DNA of 64,000 nt from positions 7,179 through 71,178 of the forward strand of contig JAYRMR010000025.1 in assembly GCA_041912595.1 (NCBI GenBank), written 5' to 3'. The notes beneath the pieces are model-generated. The model was not told the DNA's origin. It searched no databases and saw nothing but the letters and a program-made list of their open reading frames with translations. Origin of the DNA: Roseateles_B sp041912595 (GTDB taxonomy: Bacteria > Pseudomonadota > Gammaproteobacteria > Burkholderiales > Burkholderiaceae_C). Each line of letters opens with the position of its first letter. The first letter of the stretch is position 1. The position numbers were made by a program, and so were the translations under genes. Of this stretch, positions 25,059 to 34,479 are shown piece by piece.

Positions 25059-27134
25059 TCACTCACGCGCCAGCGCATCGACCGGGCTCAGCGCCGCCGC
25101 GCGGCGGGCCGGCAAGGTGCCGAACAGCAGGCCGATGCCGCCCGAGACCGCAAAGGCCAGGGCCACCGCCTTGCCGCTGACGTCCAGCGTCACCTTGTCC
25201 TGCAGCGCATTCGCGCCCTGCGCCGCGAGCCAGGACAGCGCCAGCCCCGCGAGGCCACCGAGGCAGCACAGCATCACGGCTTCGATCAGGAACTGCATGC
25301 GCACATCGCTCTGCCGCGCTCCGACCGCCATGCGGATGCCGATCTCCCGCGTGCGCTCCGACACCGAGACCAGCATGATGTTCATGACCCCCACGCCCCC
25401 CACGAGCAGGGCGATCGCCCCGACGCCCGTGAAGATGGCGGCGATGATGCCCATCACCTGCTGCACCTGGCGGAACATGGCGTCGCCGTTCCACAGGTTG
25501 AAGTCCTGCTGCCCGTGCAGTGCCTTGAGGCGGTGCCGCACCTGGGCCTCGATGCTCGAGGGGTCCTGGCCCTTGCCCACCATCACGCGGAAGCTGCTCA
25601 CCGTGGGGCGTGCGTCGATCTTGCTCAGGTAGGTGCTGGCCGGCAGGTACAGCGAGGCCGAGCGGCCGTCGTCCCCGTCGCCGTCGCGCTTCTCCTTGAG
25701 GATGCCGACGACCTGCACCGGCAGCGCCGCGCCGATGGGCGCCGCTGCGCCGGGCACCACGCTCAGGCCGCCTTCGGCCGCGCCGGGCGCCGTGTCGATC
25801 AGCATCGTCGAGCCCAGCGCCGAGGCCCGGCCCTTGAACAGGTCCTGCCACAGCCGGTGGCTGAGGACCACGACCTGCGCGCGGGCCTGGAGGTCCGCGC
25901 TGGTGAAGTCGCGACCCAGGGCCAGCGTCATCTGGTTGCTCTTGATCGTGTCCAACGTGGCGGCGATGGTCTGGCCGTTGACCTGCTGCGTGCCCTGGCG
26001 CAGGCCGCCCATCATGCGGCGGTCGCTCTGCACGTCCTGCACGCCGTCGATGGCGCGGATGGCCTCCAGCTCGTAGGGCCGGAAGTCGCGCGGCAAGGCG
26101 CCGGGCGGCAGCTTGCTCGCGTCGGACCAGATCCACAGCTTGCTGGCCACCGCGGCGCCAAGGTTGCCCTCGATGCCCTGGCGGGCCGCATCACCCAGGG
26201 CCGCCGTGCAGACGACGGCCGTGATGCCGATGCAGATGCCCAGCATCGACAGGCTGGAGCGCAGCCGGTTGGCATAGAGCGCCCCCAGCGCCGAGCCGAG
26301 CGCCTCGCGCAGCTGTCCGCGCCAGTGGGCCCAGAAGCTGCCGGGCCCCGAGGCCATCGCCAGCGCCGCCTGCGGCACCGCGTGACCGGCGGGCGTGCCG
26401 CTGTCCCGCAGCACACGGCCGTCGGAGAGCTCGATCACGCGCCGGGCGTGCGCCGCCACCTTGGCGTCGTGGGTCACGAGGATGATGGTGTGCCCGGCGG
26501 CATGCAGCGCATCGAGCTGGCGCAGCATCTCCTGGCCGCTCGCGGAATCCAGCGCGCCGGTGGGCTCGTCGGCCAGGATGATCTGCCCGCCGTTCATCAG
26601 CGCCCGCGCGATGCTCACGCGCTGCTGCTGCCCGCCCGAGAGCTCGTTGGGCTTGTGGTGCATGCGCTCGGCGAGGCCCAGCTCGGCCAGCAGCGTCGCG
26701 GCACGGCCCATGCGCTTGCCAGTGCTCACGCCGGCATACACGGCGGGCAGCGAGGCATTGGCCTGCGCGTCCATGCCCGGCAGCAGGTGATAGCGCTGGA
26801 AGATGAAGCCGAAGCGCTCGCGGCGCAGGGCCGCCAGCTCGTCCGCATCCAGCTCGCTCGCGTCCTGCCCGTCGATCAGGAACAGGCCCTCGCTCGGGTT
26901 GTCCAGGCACCCGAGGATGTTCATGAGCGTGCTCTTGCCTGAGCCGGACTGCCCGATGATGGCGACGTACTCGCCCGCCTCGATCTGCAGACTCACGCCC
27001 TGCAGCGCGGGCACGATCACGGCGGCGGGATCGTCCTCGCGGCCCATCACGTAGCGGCGCGACACGCCGCGCAGCTCGATGAGCGGCGGCCCCTTGCCCG
27101 CGTCCCGCGGGACGCCTTGTTGTGCAGTGCTCAT
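25059..27134 (-). CDS. macB: MacB-type ABC exporter, ATPase fused to permease
   Basis: A 691-residue fusion. The N-terminal ATPase has Walker A GQSGSGKST, signature LSGGQQQR and Walker B IILADEPTGALD. A linker leads to the permease half with one membrane helix, a large periplasmic domain (about 300-560) and three C-terminal helices (VGGVGVMNIMLVSVSERTREIGIRMAVGA is diagnostic). MacB proteins are mechanotransmission pumps for macrolides, lipopeptides or siderophores. E. coli MacB is 648 residues. Start ATG at 27134 lies 7 bases after the adaptor stop; the extra upstream in-frame sequence overlaps macA and is unlikely to be used. Confidence 0.93.
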   Translation of the reverse strand: MSTAQQGVPRDAGKGPPLIELRGVSRRYVMGREDDPAAVIVPALQGVSLQIEAGEYVAIIGQSGSGKSTLMNILGCLDNPSEGLFLIDGQDASELDADELAALRRERFGFIFQRYHLLPGMDAQANASLPAVYAGVSTGKRMGRAATLLAELGLAERMHHKPNELSGGQQQRVSIARALMNGGQIILADEPTGALDSASGQEMLRQLDALHAAGHTIILVTHDAKVAAHARRVIELSDGRVLRDSGTPAGHAVPQAALAMASGPGSFWAHWRGQLREALGSALGALYANRLRSSLSMLGICIGITAVVCTAALGDAARQGIEGNLGAAVASKLWIWSDASKLPPGALPRDFRPYELEAIRAIDGVQDVQSDRRMMGGLRQGTQQVNGQTIAATLDTIKSNQMTLALGRDFTSADLQARAQVVVLSHRLWQDLFKGRASALGSTMLIDTAPGAAEGGLSVVPGAAAPIGAALPVQVVGILKEKRDGDGDDGRSASLYLPASTYLSKIDARPTVSSFRVMVGKGQDPSSIEAQVRHRLKALHGQQDFNLWNGDAMFRQVQQVMGIIAAIFTGVGAIALLVGGVGVMNIMLVSVSERTREIGIRMAVGARQSDVRMQFLIEAVMLCCLGGLAGLALSWLAAQGANALQDKVTLDVSGKAVALAFAVSGGIGLLFGTLPARRAAALSPVDALARE

Positions 27135-27141
27135 GGCGGCC

Positions 27142-28377
27142 TCAGTCGATGACGACGCCGAAGTCACCGTCACTGGCCTTCTTGGCCACGGGCGCCAGCA
27201 GCAGCTTCTCGCCCGGCTTCACGCCTTCGAGCACCTGCGCCTTGCCGCCATCCTGCAGGCCGATGCGCACCTTGCGGGTCTCGGGCTTGTGCTTGGGATC
27301 GCTCTCGCTGCCGGCCTTGTAGAGCTGCACGTCGTAGCGGCCCTGCGCGTCGCGCTCGCCCAGCGCGACCATGGGCAGCGTGGGCACCTGCTTGGCGCTG
27401 CCCGTCTCGATGTTGACCTGCACGGTCATGTCGGAGAGCAGGCTGCGGTCCTTGTTGTCCACCTCGAACAGCACGTTGTAGTAGACGGCGTTGCCCATGC
27501 GCTCAGGCACCGGCTGGATCACGCGGACCCGGCCCTCGTACTGGCGCCCCTCGCCGGACAGCGTCGAGAACTTCGCCACCTGCCCCACCTTCACCGCGGA
27601 GACATCGGCCTCGGGCACACGGGCGCGGACGGTGATGGTGTCCAGCTGCGCCAGAGCGACCATCACGGGCGTGATCTGCACGGCGATGACGGTCTGGCCG
27701 GCCTGCACCGGGATGTTGACCACCGTGCCGTCCATGGGCGCGGTGATGCGGGTGTAGCCCAGGTTGAGCTGGCGCTTGGCGAGGTCCGCCTGCAGGCGCT
27801 GCATGCTGGCCTGCTGGCCGCGGAAGTCGGCCTGGAGCTTGTCCAGCTGCCCCTGCGCGTTCTCGGCCTCCTGGCCCGCGGTGGCGCTGCCCGCCAGCAG
27901 GCGCTGCTGGCGCTGCACCTCGCGCTGGGCGAGCTCGATGTCCACCTTCATGCGCTCGAGCTGCGCCTTCTGCTGCGCCACGGCGGCCTCGGCCTGCGCC
28001 AGGTCGCTGCGGGCGATCTCCGGGTCGAGGCTCACCAGCAGGTCGCCTTTCTTGACGTTCTGGCCGAGCTCCACGTGCAGCGTCTGCACCTGCCCGCTGA
28101 CCTGGGCGCCCACGTCCACCTTGGTGCGGGCCTGCAGGATGCCGGAGGCCTGCACGAGCTGCGTGATGTCCGCCAGCTTGACCTCGCCCACCGGCGGCGC
28201 GGCCGGCGGCTTGGGCGGATGCGTCAGGCGCCAGCCGCCGCCGACGAGGACCAGCACCCCGAGCACGATCAGCGTCGTGCGCCAGCGGCGCCAGCGCGAG
28301 CGGCCGCGCTTGAGCCGGGTGGATTCGGGGGTGGATGCCTGCGTGCCTGGCACGCGCTCTTGACTCGATTCGCTCAC
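27142..28377 (-). CDS. macA: MacA-type periplasmic adaptor protein
   Basis: A 411-residue membrane-fusion protein: an N-terminal membrane anchor (TTLIVLGVLVLVGGGW), a lipoyl half-motif (VGAQVSGQVQTLHVELGQNVKKGDLLVSLD), a coiled-coil hairpin (about residues 105-190, rich in Gln and Leu), the second lipoyl half (ITAPMDGTVVNIPVQAGQTV) and beta-barrel domains. It links MacB to the outer-membrane channel. GTG at 28377 is preferred because GGGAG lies 7 bases upstream; an ATG at 28422 is the alternative. The gene order adaptor, pump, channel with minimal gaps indicates one operon. Confidence 0.9.
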   Translation of the reverse strand: MSESSQERVPGTQASTPESTRLKRGRSRWRRWRTTLIVLGVLVLVGGGWRLTHPPKPPAAPPVGEVKLADITQLVQASGILQARTKVDVGAQVSGQVQTLHVELGQNVKKGDLLVSLDPEIARSDLAQAEAAVAQQKAQLERMKVDIELAQREVQRQQRLLAGSATAGQEAENAQGQLDKLQADFRGQQASMQRLQADLAKRQLNLGYTRITAPMDGTVVNIPVQAGQTVIAVQITPVMVALAQLDTITVRARVPEADVSAVKVGQVAKFSTLSGEGRQYEGRVRVIQPVPERMGNAVYYNVLFEVDNKDRSLLSDMTVQVNIETGSAKQVPTLPMVALGERDAQGRYDVQLYKAGSESDPKHKPETRKVRIGLQDGGKAQVLEGVKPGEKLLLAPVAKKASDGDFGVVID

Positions 28378-28592
28378 GATCGCTCCCGTCGTTCTTGTCG
28401 GTAGGCTCGTCGGCCCCGACATGGGCCGTCCGATGTGGGCGGGAGTCTAGCGGCGGAACGAAGCGGCACAGGGTGCCGGAAGGCAGGGACGGGACGAGCG
28501 GTCAGAACGGTGGGGCGAGCGGGCCGTCGGAGGGGATGAACGGAGCGGACACCCCGAGGCAAGACCTGGCCCCACCTCCCCTCGACACGCCC

Positions 28593-29162
28593 TCACTTCA
28601 CCCGCTGCTTCTCCAGCTTCCTCGCCAGCGTGCGGCGGTGCATGCCCAGGCGGCGGGCGGTCTCGGAGATGTTGAAACCGGTCTCGGCCAGGGTCTCGTG
28701 GATGCGTTCCCACTCCAGGGTCTTGATGGAGGTGGTGCGCTCGGTGAGCTCGACCTCGGCATCGCCCTCCGCCTTGTCGAATGCGGCCTCGATGTCATCG
28801 GTGTTGGCGGGCTTGGCCAGATAGTGGCGGGCGCCCAGCTTGATGGCCTCGACGGCGGTGGCGATGCTGGCGTAGCCGGTCAGCACGACGATGACCATGG
28901 CCTCGTCGTGCGCGTGCAAGGCCTGCACGCAGGCCAGGCCGGAGTCGCCGCCGGACAGCTTGAGGTCGACCACCGCGAAGCCCGGGCGGTGCTCGGCCAG
29001 ACGCGCCTGGACCTCGGCCAGGTTGGCCGCGCGCAGCACGCGGTAGCCCCGTCGCTCGAAGGAGCGGATCAGGGTGCGGGCGAAGCTGTCGTCGTCCTCG
29101 ACGATCAGCAGCAGGCGGTCTTCAGCGTCCACGCTTGGATTCCGGATGTCGTTGGGCGGCAC
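28593..29162 (-). CDS. regA: RegA/PrrA/ActR-type response regulator
   Basis: A 189-residue response regulator. The receiver domain has the acidic pair in VEDDDS, the phosphoacceptor Asp in VVDLKLSGGDSG, the Thr in VLTGYAS and the Lys in YLAKPA. A short linker leads to a Fis-like helix-turn-helix, NISETARRLGMHRRTLARKL, nearly identical to the known RegA DNA-binding helix. It is the global redox regulator partnered with RegB. The likely GTG start (29162) overlaps the RegB stop by 41 bases; a GTG at 29132 is possible. It ends the cyo-surf1-regBA gene string. Confidence 0.9.
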   Translation of the reverse strand: MPPNDIRNPSVDAEDRLLLIVEDDDSFARTLIRSFERRGYRVLRAANLAEVQARLAEHRPGFAVVDLKLSGGDSGLACVQALHAHDEAMVIVVLTGYASIATAVEAIKLGARHYLAKPANTDDIEAAFDKAEGDAEVELTERTTSIKTLEWERIHETLAETGFNISETARRLGMHRRTLARKLEKQRVK

Positions 29163-30501
29163 TCGCGCGCCGCACGCTCAGGCTGGACAGGGGCAGGCGC
29201 ATGGCCACCTCGGCGCCGCCCTCCCAGCGGTTGCGGGCCTCGATCTTGCCACCGAGGCTGCGGGCCACGTTGACGGACAGGAACAGCCCCAGGCCGCCGC
29301 CGGGCTTGCCCTTGCTGCTCTGGTAGGGCTTGCCGAAGCGCTCCAGCATCTCGGGGGCAAAACCTGGCCCCTCGTCGAGCACGGTGAGCGCGAGGACCTC
29401 GCCATCCTGCTCCAGCGCCGCGCGAAGCGTGATCTCGCCGTCCGGGCGGGCCTCGAGGGCGTTGTCCAGCACGTTGTCCACCATCTGGCGCAACGCGAAG
29501 TCCGAGTACATCGGCACGTCCGGCAGATCCCCGGCCTCGAAATGCAGCGCCCGGGCCGTGCGCGTGCGGCGCCACTGGGTCACGAGCTCGTCCAGGAAGG
29601 CATGCAGATGCGTCTGTGCCGGCGCCTCGCCGCGGGCCTCGCCGGCCGAGAGCAGGATGCCGCTGACGATGGTCTTGCAGCGCTTGAGCTGCAACTGCAT
29701 CTCCTCGATCTCCTCGCGCAGCTCGGGGTCGCCCGCGAAGGGCGCCATGCGGGCCCAGTCGCCGAGGATCACCGACAGCGTGGCCAGCGGCGTCCCGAGC
29801 TCATGCGCCGCGCCCGAGGCCAGCAGGCCCATGCGCACGATGTGCTCCTCTTCCGCCGCGCGCTGGCGCAGCTTGGCCAGGCTGGCGTCGCGCTGGCGCA
29901 GATTGCGCACGATACGGTGCATGAAGACGACCAGCAGCACCGCGTTGAGCAGGAAGCACAGCAGCAGCCCGCCCACGAAATGCACCGACAGCGCCGGCAC
30001 GTCGACGTCCGGCAGCGCCACGGGGCGGTAGACGTGCGTGAGCGTCATGAAGCTCACGCTCGCGATGGCGACCATGGCCCAGATGTAGGCCGGGCGCAGC
30101 AGCACCGTGCCCACCGCGATCTGCAGCAGGAAGAGGAAGCAGAAGGGGTTGGTGATGCCGCCGCTGTAGTAGAGCTGGCCGCTGAGCACCGCGACGTCGA
30201 TCAACACGCCGCCGAACAGCGCGCCATTGCTCACGTCCCGCCCGCTGCGGCTGTGCAGCCAGCTCGCCACATTGAAGAGCGTCAGCGCGCCCAGCAGCGT
30301 CAGCATCTCGGCCAGCGGCAGGCGGATGGCGAGCAGGAAGTGGACGGTGAGGATGGTGGCCAGCTGCCCCGCCACGGCCAGCCAGCGCAGCTGGATCAGC
30401 TGCAGCAGATTGCGCCGCCCGGCCAGCGCCTCCGAGGCGCGACCGGCCGCGCCGAGGTGTGCGACCTCGGCCTGCTCCTGCGCTTCAAGCGTCTGGTTCA
30501 A
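29122..30501 (-). CDS. regB: RegB/PrrB-type redox sensor histidine kinase
   Basis: About 459 residues. Six N-terminal membrane segments hold the quinone-binding loop YYSGGITNPFCF that characterises RegB. The dimerisation box is GLLASGAAHELGTPLATLS with the phosphorylated His, followed by the N box (VDNVLDNALEA), G1 (DEGPGFAP) and G2 (GGGLGLFLSV). RegB senses the oxidation state of the quinone pool and phosphorylates RegA. The start is uncertain: TTG at 30501 has GGAG 9 bases upstream and overlaps the SURF1 stop; TTG at 30546 would add 15 residues. I see no ATG or GTG start before the conserved region. Confidence 0.9.
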   Translation of the reverse strand: MNQTLEAQEQAEVAHLGAAGRASEALAGRRNLLQLIQLRWLAVAGQLATILTVHFLLAIRLPLAEMLTLLGALTLFNVASWLHSRSGRDVSNGALFGGVLIDVAVLSGQLYYSGGITNPFCFLFLLQIAVGTVLLRPAYIWAMVAIASVSFMTLTHVYRPVALPDVDVPALSVHFVGGLLLCFLLNAVLLVVFMHRIVRNLRQRDASLAKLRQRAAEEEHIVRMGLLASGAAHELGTPLATLSVILGDWARMAPFAGDPELREEIEEMQLQLKRCKTIVSGILLSAGEARGEAPAQTHLHAFLDELVTQWRRTRTARALHFEAGDLPDVPMYSDFALRQMVDNVLDNALEARPDGEITLRAALEQDGEVLALTVLDEGPGFAPEMLERFGKPYQSSKGKPGGGLGLFLSVNVARSLGGKIEARNRWEGGAEVAMRLPLSSLSVRRASAAQRHPESKRGR

Positions 30502-31255
30502 GGGCTGCCGCTCCGGGGACTCGGCGCCGCTCGTAGCGCCACACAAACACCACCGCCGCCGACACCATGGCCGCCAGGGCCAGCCACGTCAGGGCGTACA
30601 TGAGGTGATTGTTGCTGAAAGCCAGGACGGTCAGCCCGGCGCGGGGCCACGGCCCTTCCCTGCCCTCGCTGGCGTCGAGGAAGAAGGGGGCGACCTCGCC
30701 CGTGAGCCCCTGCGCGGCCGCGATGGCCGGCACATCGCGCGAGTACCAGCGCCCGGCCTCGGCGTCGTTGCGCTGCCAGAGCCGGCCCTCGGGCTCACTC
30801 AGGCGCAGCAGACCCTGCAGCTCGACTTCACCGGGGGCTGGCGCGTGCGCCTTGGGCGCGCGGTGCGCGGCGTCCACGAAGCCGCGGTTGACCAGCACCC
30901 AGCGGCCGTCCGGCGTCTGCAGCGGCGTCAGGACCCACCAGCCGGTGCCGAGCAGGGTGCTGGCCTGCACGAGCGTCTCGCGGTCAGGGTCGAAGCGGCC
31001 GCGCACGAGGACGCGCTGGTACTCGTGCGTGTCGCGCCGCACCCGCGGCCAGTCCTGCACAGGCGGCAGCGCTTGGGGCGCCCCCGCCTGGCTCGCGGCC
31101 ACGCGGGCGATGAGCGCCTCCTTCCAGGCCAGGCGCTGCCACTGCCAGGTGGCCAGGGCGAGGAAGACGGCGGCCAGAACGGCGCCGCCCAGCGTCACCG
31201 CCAGCAGGCGCCAGGAGGGGCGACGGGAGGCGGCGAGGCTGGGCGGATGGGTCAT
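30485..31255 (-). CDS. SURF1 family oxidase assembly protein
   Basis: A 256-residue protein with a membrane helix near each end (about 20-40 and 225-245) and a large intervening domain. SURF1 landmarks are LATWQWQRLAWKEALI, GRFDPDRETLVQ, GWWVLTPLQTPDGRWVLVNRGFV and, at the end, NNHLMYALTWLALA. SURF1 proteins help insert heme a or otherwise assemble heme-copper oxidases. It follows cyoD by 37 bases, so it is well placed to serve the cyo-encoded oxidase. ATG at 31255 directly precedes the first membrane region. Confidence 0.9.
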   Translation of the reverse strand: MTHPPSLAASRRPSWRLLAVTLGGAVLAAVFLALATWQWQRLAWKEALIARVAASQAGAPQALPPVQDWPRVRRDTHEYQRVLVRGRFDPDRETLVQASTLLGTGWWVLTPLQTPDGRWVLVNRGFVDAAHRAPKAHAPAPGEVELQGLLRLSEPEGRLWQRNDAEAGRWYSRDVPAIAAAQGLTGEVAPFFLDASEGREGPWPRAGLTVLAFSNNHLMYALTWLALAAMVSAAVVFVWRYERRRVPGAAALEPDA

Positions 31256-31292
31256 GGTGATGCGATCGGCGGCAGGCACCGATCGTCCGTCA

Positions 31293-31676
31293 TCAGGGCA
31301 GGTTGCGCATGTCGTGCACGGGCATCATGTTGGTGTTCATGTGGTACATGACCCAGATGGAGCCCGACAGCATGATCAGCACCAGCGCCGCGGTGAAGAT
31401 CAGGGCCAGCAGGGACCAGCCGCCCTCGACCTTGCTGTTCATGTGCAGGAAATAGACCATGTGCACGACCATCTGCACGGCCGCGAAGGCAAGGATCACC
31501 AGCGCGGTGGCATTCTTGGACGGCAACACCTGGCCCATCACCAGCCAGAAGGGAATCGCCGTCAGCACGACGGACAGCAGGAAGCCGATCACATAGCCCT
31601 TGACCGTGGCGTGGTAGGCCAGGTCGTCGTCGTGGTGGCCGTGATCAGCGTGGTGATCGTGGTTGTGTTCGCTCAT
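31293..31676 (-). CDS. cyoD: Cytochrome o ubiquinol oxidase subunit IV
   Basis: A 127-residue protein with a His/Asp-rich N-terminus (MSEHNHDHHADHGHH) and three membrane helices, matching CyoD (E. coli 109 residues, the extra length being the His-rich tail). Subunit IV aids assembly of the CuB site in subunit I. The His-rich tail could bind metal, which is inference. The gene is separated from cyoC by 122 bases containing a string of palindromes. Confidence 0.93.
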   Translation of the reverse strand: MSEHNHDHHADHGHHDDDLAYHATVKGYVIGFLLSVVLTAIPFWLVMGQVLPSKNATALVILAFAAVQMVVHMVYFLHMNSKVEGGWSLLALIFTAALVLIMLSGSIWVMYHMNTNMMPVHDMRNLP

Positions 31677-31733
31677 CTCAGTTCTCAAGCATTGTTTGCA
31701 GTAAGCCTCCCAAGCCCAGTGGCGCTTGCAGAT

Positions 31734-31786
31734 CCGGCTTTGCCGGGCTGCCAAGCGCGCCCCCTCGAGGGGGCGGCCGCAGGCCG
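31734..31786. repeat. Composite palindromic element between cyoC and cyoD
   Basis: Three hairpins lie in tandem: CCGGC-TTT-GCCGG (31734-31746); a perfect 18-bp palindrome CGCCCCCTCGAGGGGGCG (31758-31775); and CGGCC-GCA-GGCCG (31774-31786). A G-run follows. The CCCCTCGAGGGG core is familiar as a dispersed extragenic palindrome in Burkholderiales genomes. It may set the cyoC/cyoD mRNA ratio by acting as a processing or pausing site. Confidence 0.7.
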
Positions 31787-31798
31787 TAGGGGGGGGAG

Positions 31799-32425
31799 TC
31801 AGAGCGTGCCCATCAGGTAGACAAAGGTGAACACGCCGATCCACACCACGTCCAGGAAGTGCCAGAACATCGAGAGGCAGATCAGGCGGCGCTTGTTCTC
31901 CTTGATCAGGCCGTGCTTGCTCACCTGCAGCATCAGCGTGACGAGCCAGACGATGCCGAAGGTGACGTGCAGGCCGTGCGTGCCGACCAGCGTGAAGAAG
32001 GCCGACAGGAAGGCGCTGCGCTGCGGGCCCGCGCCCTCGTGCAGCAGGTGGGCGAACTCATAGAGCTCCAGGCCTAGGAAGGCCGCGCCGAACAGGCCCG
32101 TGACCGCCAGCCAGATCAGCAGGTGCTGCTTCTTGCCGTGGTTCATCGCGATCATCGCCATGCCATAGGTGATGGACGAAAACAGCAGGAAGCCCGTGTT
32201 CACCGCCACCAGCGGCAGGTCGAAGAGATCGGCGCCCGAGGGGCCGGCGGCGTAGGACTTGCCCAGCACCGCGAACACCGCGAACAGCACCGCGAAGATG
32301 AGGCAGTCGCTCATCAGGTAGAGCCAGAAGCCCAGCAGGGTGCCCTGCTGCGGGTGGTGCTCGCCCTTGAGGTCGTAGAAGCGCGGCGCGCCGTCGGCTT
32401 CGGTCAGGGAAATGGTGTGACTCAT
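31799..32425 (-). CDS. cyoC: Cytochrome o ubiquinol oxidase subunit III
   Basis: A 208-residue protein with five membrane helices and the subunit III pattern WLYLMSDCLIFAVLFAVFAVL, GLELYEFAHLLHEG and FFTLVGTHGLHVTFGIVWL. E. coli CyoC is 204 residues. It stabilises subunit I of the quinol oxidase. Located 27 bases after cyoB in the same operon. Confidence 0.95.
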   Translation of the reverse strand: MSHTISLTEADGAPRFYDLKGEHHPQQGTLLGFWLYLMSDCLIFAVLFAVFAVLGKSYAAGPSGADLFDLPLVAVNTGFLLFSSITYGMAMIAMNHGKKQHLLIWLAVTGLFGAAFLGLELYEFAHLLHEGAGPQRSAFLSAFFTLVGTHGLHVTFGIVWLVTLMLQVSKHGLIKENKRRLICLSMFWHFLDVVWIGVFTFVYLMGTL

Positions 32426-32452
32426 GAATCAGTCCTCCAGGTCAGCAGCGGT

Positions 32453-34462
32453 TCAGCGGGCCGCCAGCGCGGCCAGATGGGCGGTGCGGGCGTCTTCGCT
32501 GCGCTTCACGGCATCGGCCTGGATGTAGTAGTCGCGCTTGTAGTTGAAGGTGTGGACCAGGATGGCCACGATCGTCACGAGGAAGCTCACGCCGGCGACG
32601 AGCCACATGTGCCAGATCATCGCGAAGCCGAACAGGGTCGACAGGCCGGCGATCACCACGCCCGCGGCCGTGTTGGCCGGCATGTGGATGTCGGTGAAGC
32701 CGCTGGTCGGGCGCTTCACGCCGAGCTTCTTCATGTGGTGCCAGGCGTCCAGCTCATGCACGACGGGCGTGAAGGCGAAGTTGTAGTCGGGCGGTGGCGA
32801 GGACGTGGACCACTCCAGCGTGCGCCCATCCCAGGGGTCGCCCGTCTCGTCGCGCAGCTGCTCGCGGCGCAGGTAGCTCACCACCAGCTGGATCAGGAAG
32901 CTGCCGATGCCCAGGGCGATCAGCACGGCACCGAGCGCGGCGATCTGGAACCAGATCTGCAGCGACGGGTCCTCGAAGTGGCTCATGCGGCGGGTCACGC
33001 CCATCAGGCCGAGCACGTACAGCGGCATGAAGGCCAGGTAAAAGCCCACGAACCAGAACCAGAAGCTGCACTTGCCCCAGAACGGGTCCAGCTTGTAGCC
33101 GAAGGCCTTGGGGAACCAGAAGGTGATGCCCGCCATCAGGCCGAAGAGCACGCCGCCGATGATGACGTTGTGGAAGTGGGCGATCAGGAACAGGCTGTTG
33201 TGCAGCACGAAGTCCGCCGGGGGCACGGCCAGCAGCACGCCGGTCATGCCGCCGATCACGAAGGTGACCATGAAGCCCACCGTCCACAGCATGGGCACAT
33301 CGAAGTTGATGCGGCCGCGGTACATGGTGAACAGCCAGTTGAAGATCTTCGCCCCGGTCGGGATCGAGATGATCATGGTCGTGATCCCGAAGAAGGAGTT
33401 CACGCTGGCGCCCGAGCCCATGGTGAAGAAGTGGTGCAGCCACACGAGATACGACAGGATCGTGATCACGACCGTGGCGTAGACCATGGAGGCGTAGCCG
33501 AACAGCTTCTTGCGGCTGAAGGTGGACACGACTTCCGAGAAGATGCCGAAGACCGGCAGCACGAGGATGTAGACCTCGGGGTGGCCCCAGATCCAGATCA
33601 GGTTCACGTAGACCATGGCATTGCCGCCCAGGTCCGTCGTGAAGAAGTTGGTGCCGACGTAGCGGTCCAGCGAGAGCAGCACCAGCACGGCGGTCAGCAC
33701 CGGGAAGGCGGCCACGATCAGCACGTTCGTGCACAGGCTGGTCCAGGTGAAGACGGGCATCTTCATCATCGTCATGCCCGGTGCGCGCATCTTGATGATG
33801 GTCGCGATCAGGTTGATGCCCGAGAGCGTGGTGCCCACGCCCGCGATCTGCAGGGACCAGATGTAGTAGTCCACCCCCACGCCCGGGCTCGCCAGGATGC
33901 CCGACAGCGGCGGGTAGGCCAGCCAGCCGGTGCGGGCGAACTCGCCCACGAACAGCGACATCATCACCAGGATGGCGCCGCTGGCGGTCATCCAGAAGCT
34001 GAAGTTGTTCAGGAAGGGGAAGGCCACGTCGCGCGCGCCGATCTGCAGCGGCACGACGTAGTTCATGAAGCCCGTCACCAGGGGCATGGCCACGAAGAAG
34101 ATCATGATCACGCCGTGGGCGGTGAAGATCTGGTCGTAGTGGTGCGGCGGCAGGAAGCCGACCTGGTCCCCGAAGGAGATGGCCTGCTGGGCGCGCATCA
34201 TCAGGGCATCCGCGAAGCCGCGCAGCAGCATCACGAGGCCGAGGATGATGTACATGATGCCGATCTTCTTGTGGTCGATGCTGGTGATCCAGTCACGCCA
34301 CAGCACGCCCCACAGGCGGTACTTGGTCAGCAGGAAGAGCATGGCCAGCCCGCCCAGCACGACGCCGGCGAAGGTGGCGAGCAGGATGGGTTCATGCAGG
34401 GGGATCGCGTCCCACGAGAGCCGCCCGAACACGAGGCGGCTGAGGTCTTGAGCGTCAGACAT
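32453..34462 (-). CDS. cyoB: Cytochrome o ubiquinol oxidase subunit I
   Basis: A 669-residue, about 15-helix heme-copper oxidase core (E. coli CyoB 663). The low-spin heme His is in FTAHGVIMIFF, the CuB His and cross-linked Tyr in WGHPEVYILVLP, the two further CuB His in VWLHHFFTMG, and the high-spin and low-spin heme His pair in LIAHFHNVIIGG. Proton-channel residues are in keeping with a proton-pumping bo3 oxidase reducing O2 with ubiquinol. It follows cyoA by 17 bases. Confidence 0.96.
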   Translation of the reverse strand: MSDAQDLSRLVFGRLSWDAIPLHEPILLATFAGVVLGGLAMLFLLTKYRLWGVLWRDWITSIDHKKIGIMYIILGLVMLLRGFADALMMRAQQAISFGDQVGFLPPHHYDQIFTAHGVIMIFFVAMPLVTGFMNYVVPLQIGARDVAFPFLNNFSFWMTASGAILVMMSLFVGEFARTGWLAYPPLSGILASPGVGVDYYIWSLQIAGVGTTLSGINLIATIIKMRAPGMTMMKMPVFTWTSLCTNVLIVAAFPVLTAVLVLLSLDRYVGTNFFTTDLGGNAMVYVNLIWIWGHPEVYILVLPVFGIFSEVVSTFSRKKLFGYASMVYATVVITILSYLVWLHHFFTMGSGASVNSFFGITTMIISIPTGAKIFNWLFTMYRGRINFDVPMLWTVGFMVTFVIGGMTGVLLAVPPADFVLHNSLFLIAHFHNVIIGGVLFGLMAGITFWFPKAFGYKLDPFWGKCSFWFWFVGFYLAFMPLYVLGLMGVTRRMSHFEDPSLQIWFQIAALGAVLIALGIGSFLIQLVVSYLRREQLRDETGDPWDGRTLEWSTSSPPPDYNFAFTPVVHELDAWHHMKKLGVKRPTSGFTDIHMPANTAAGVVIAGLSTLFGFAMIWHMWLVAGVSFLVTIVAILVHTFNYKRDYYIQADAVKRSEDARTAHLAALAAR

Positions 34463-34479
34463 CTTGTAGCTTCAGCGGA

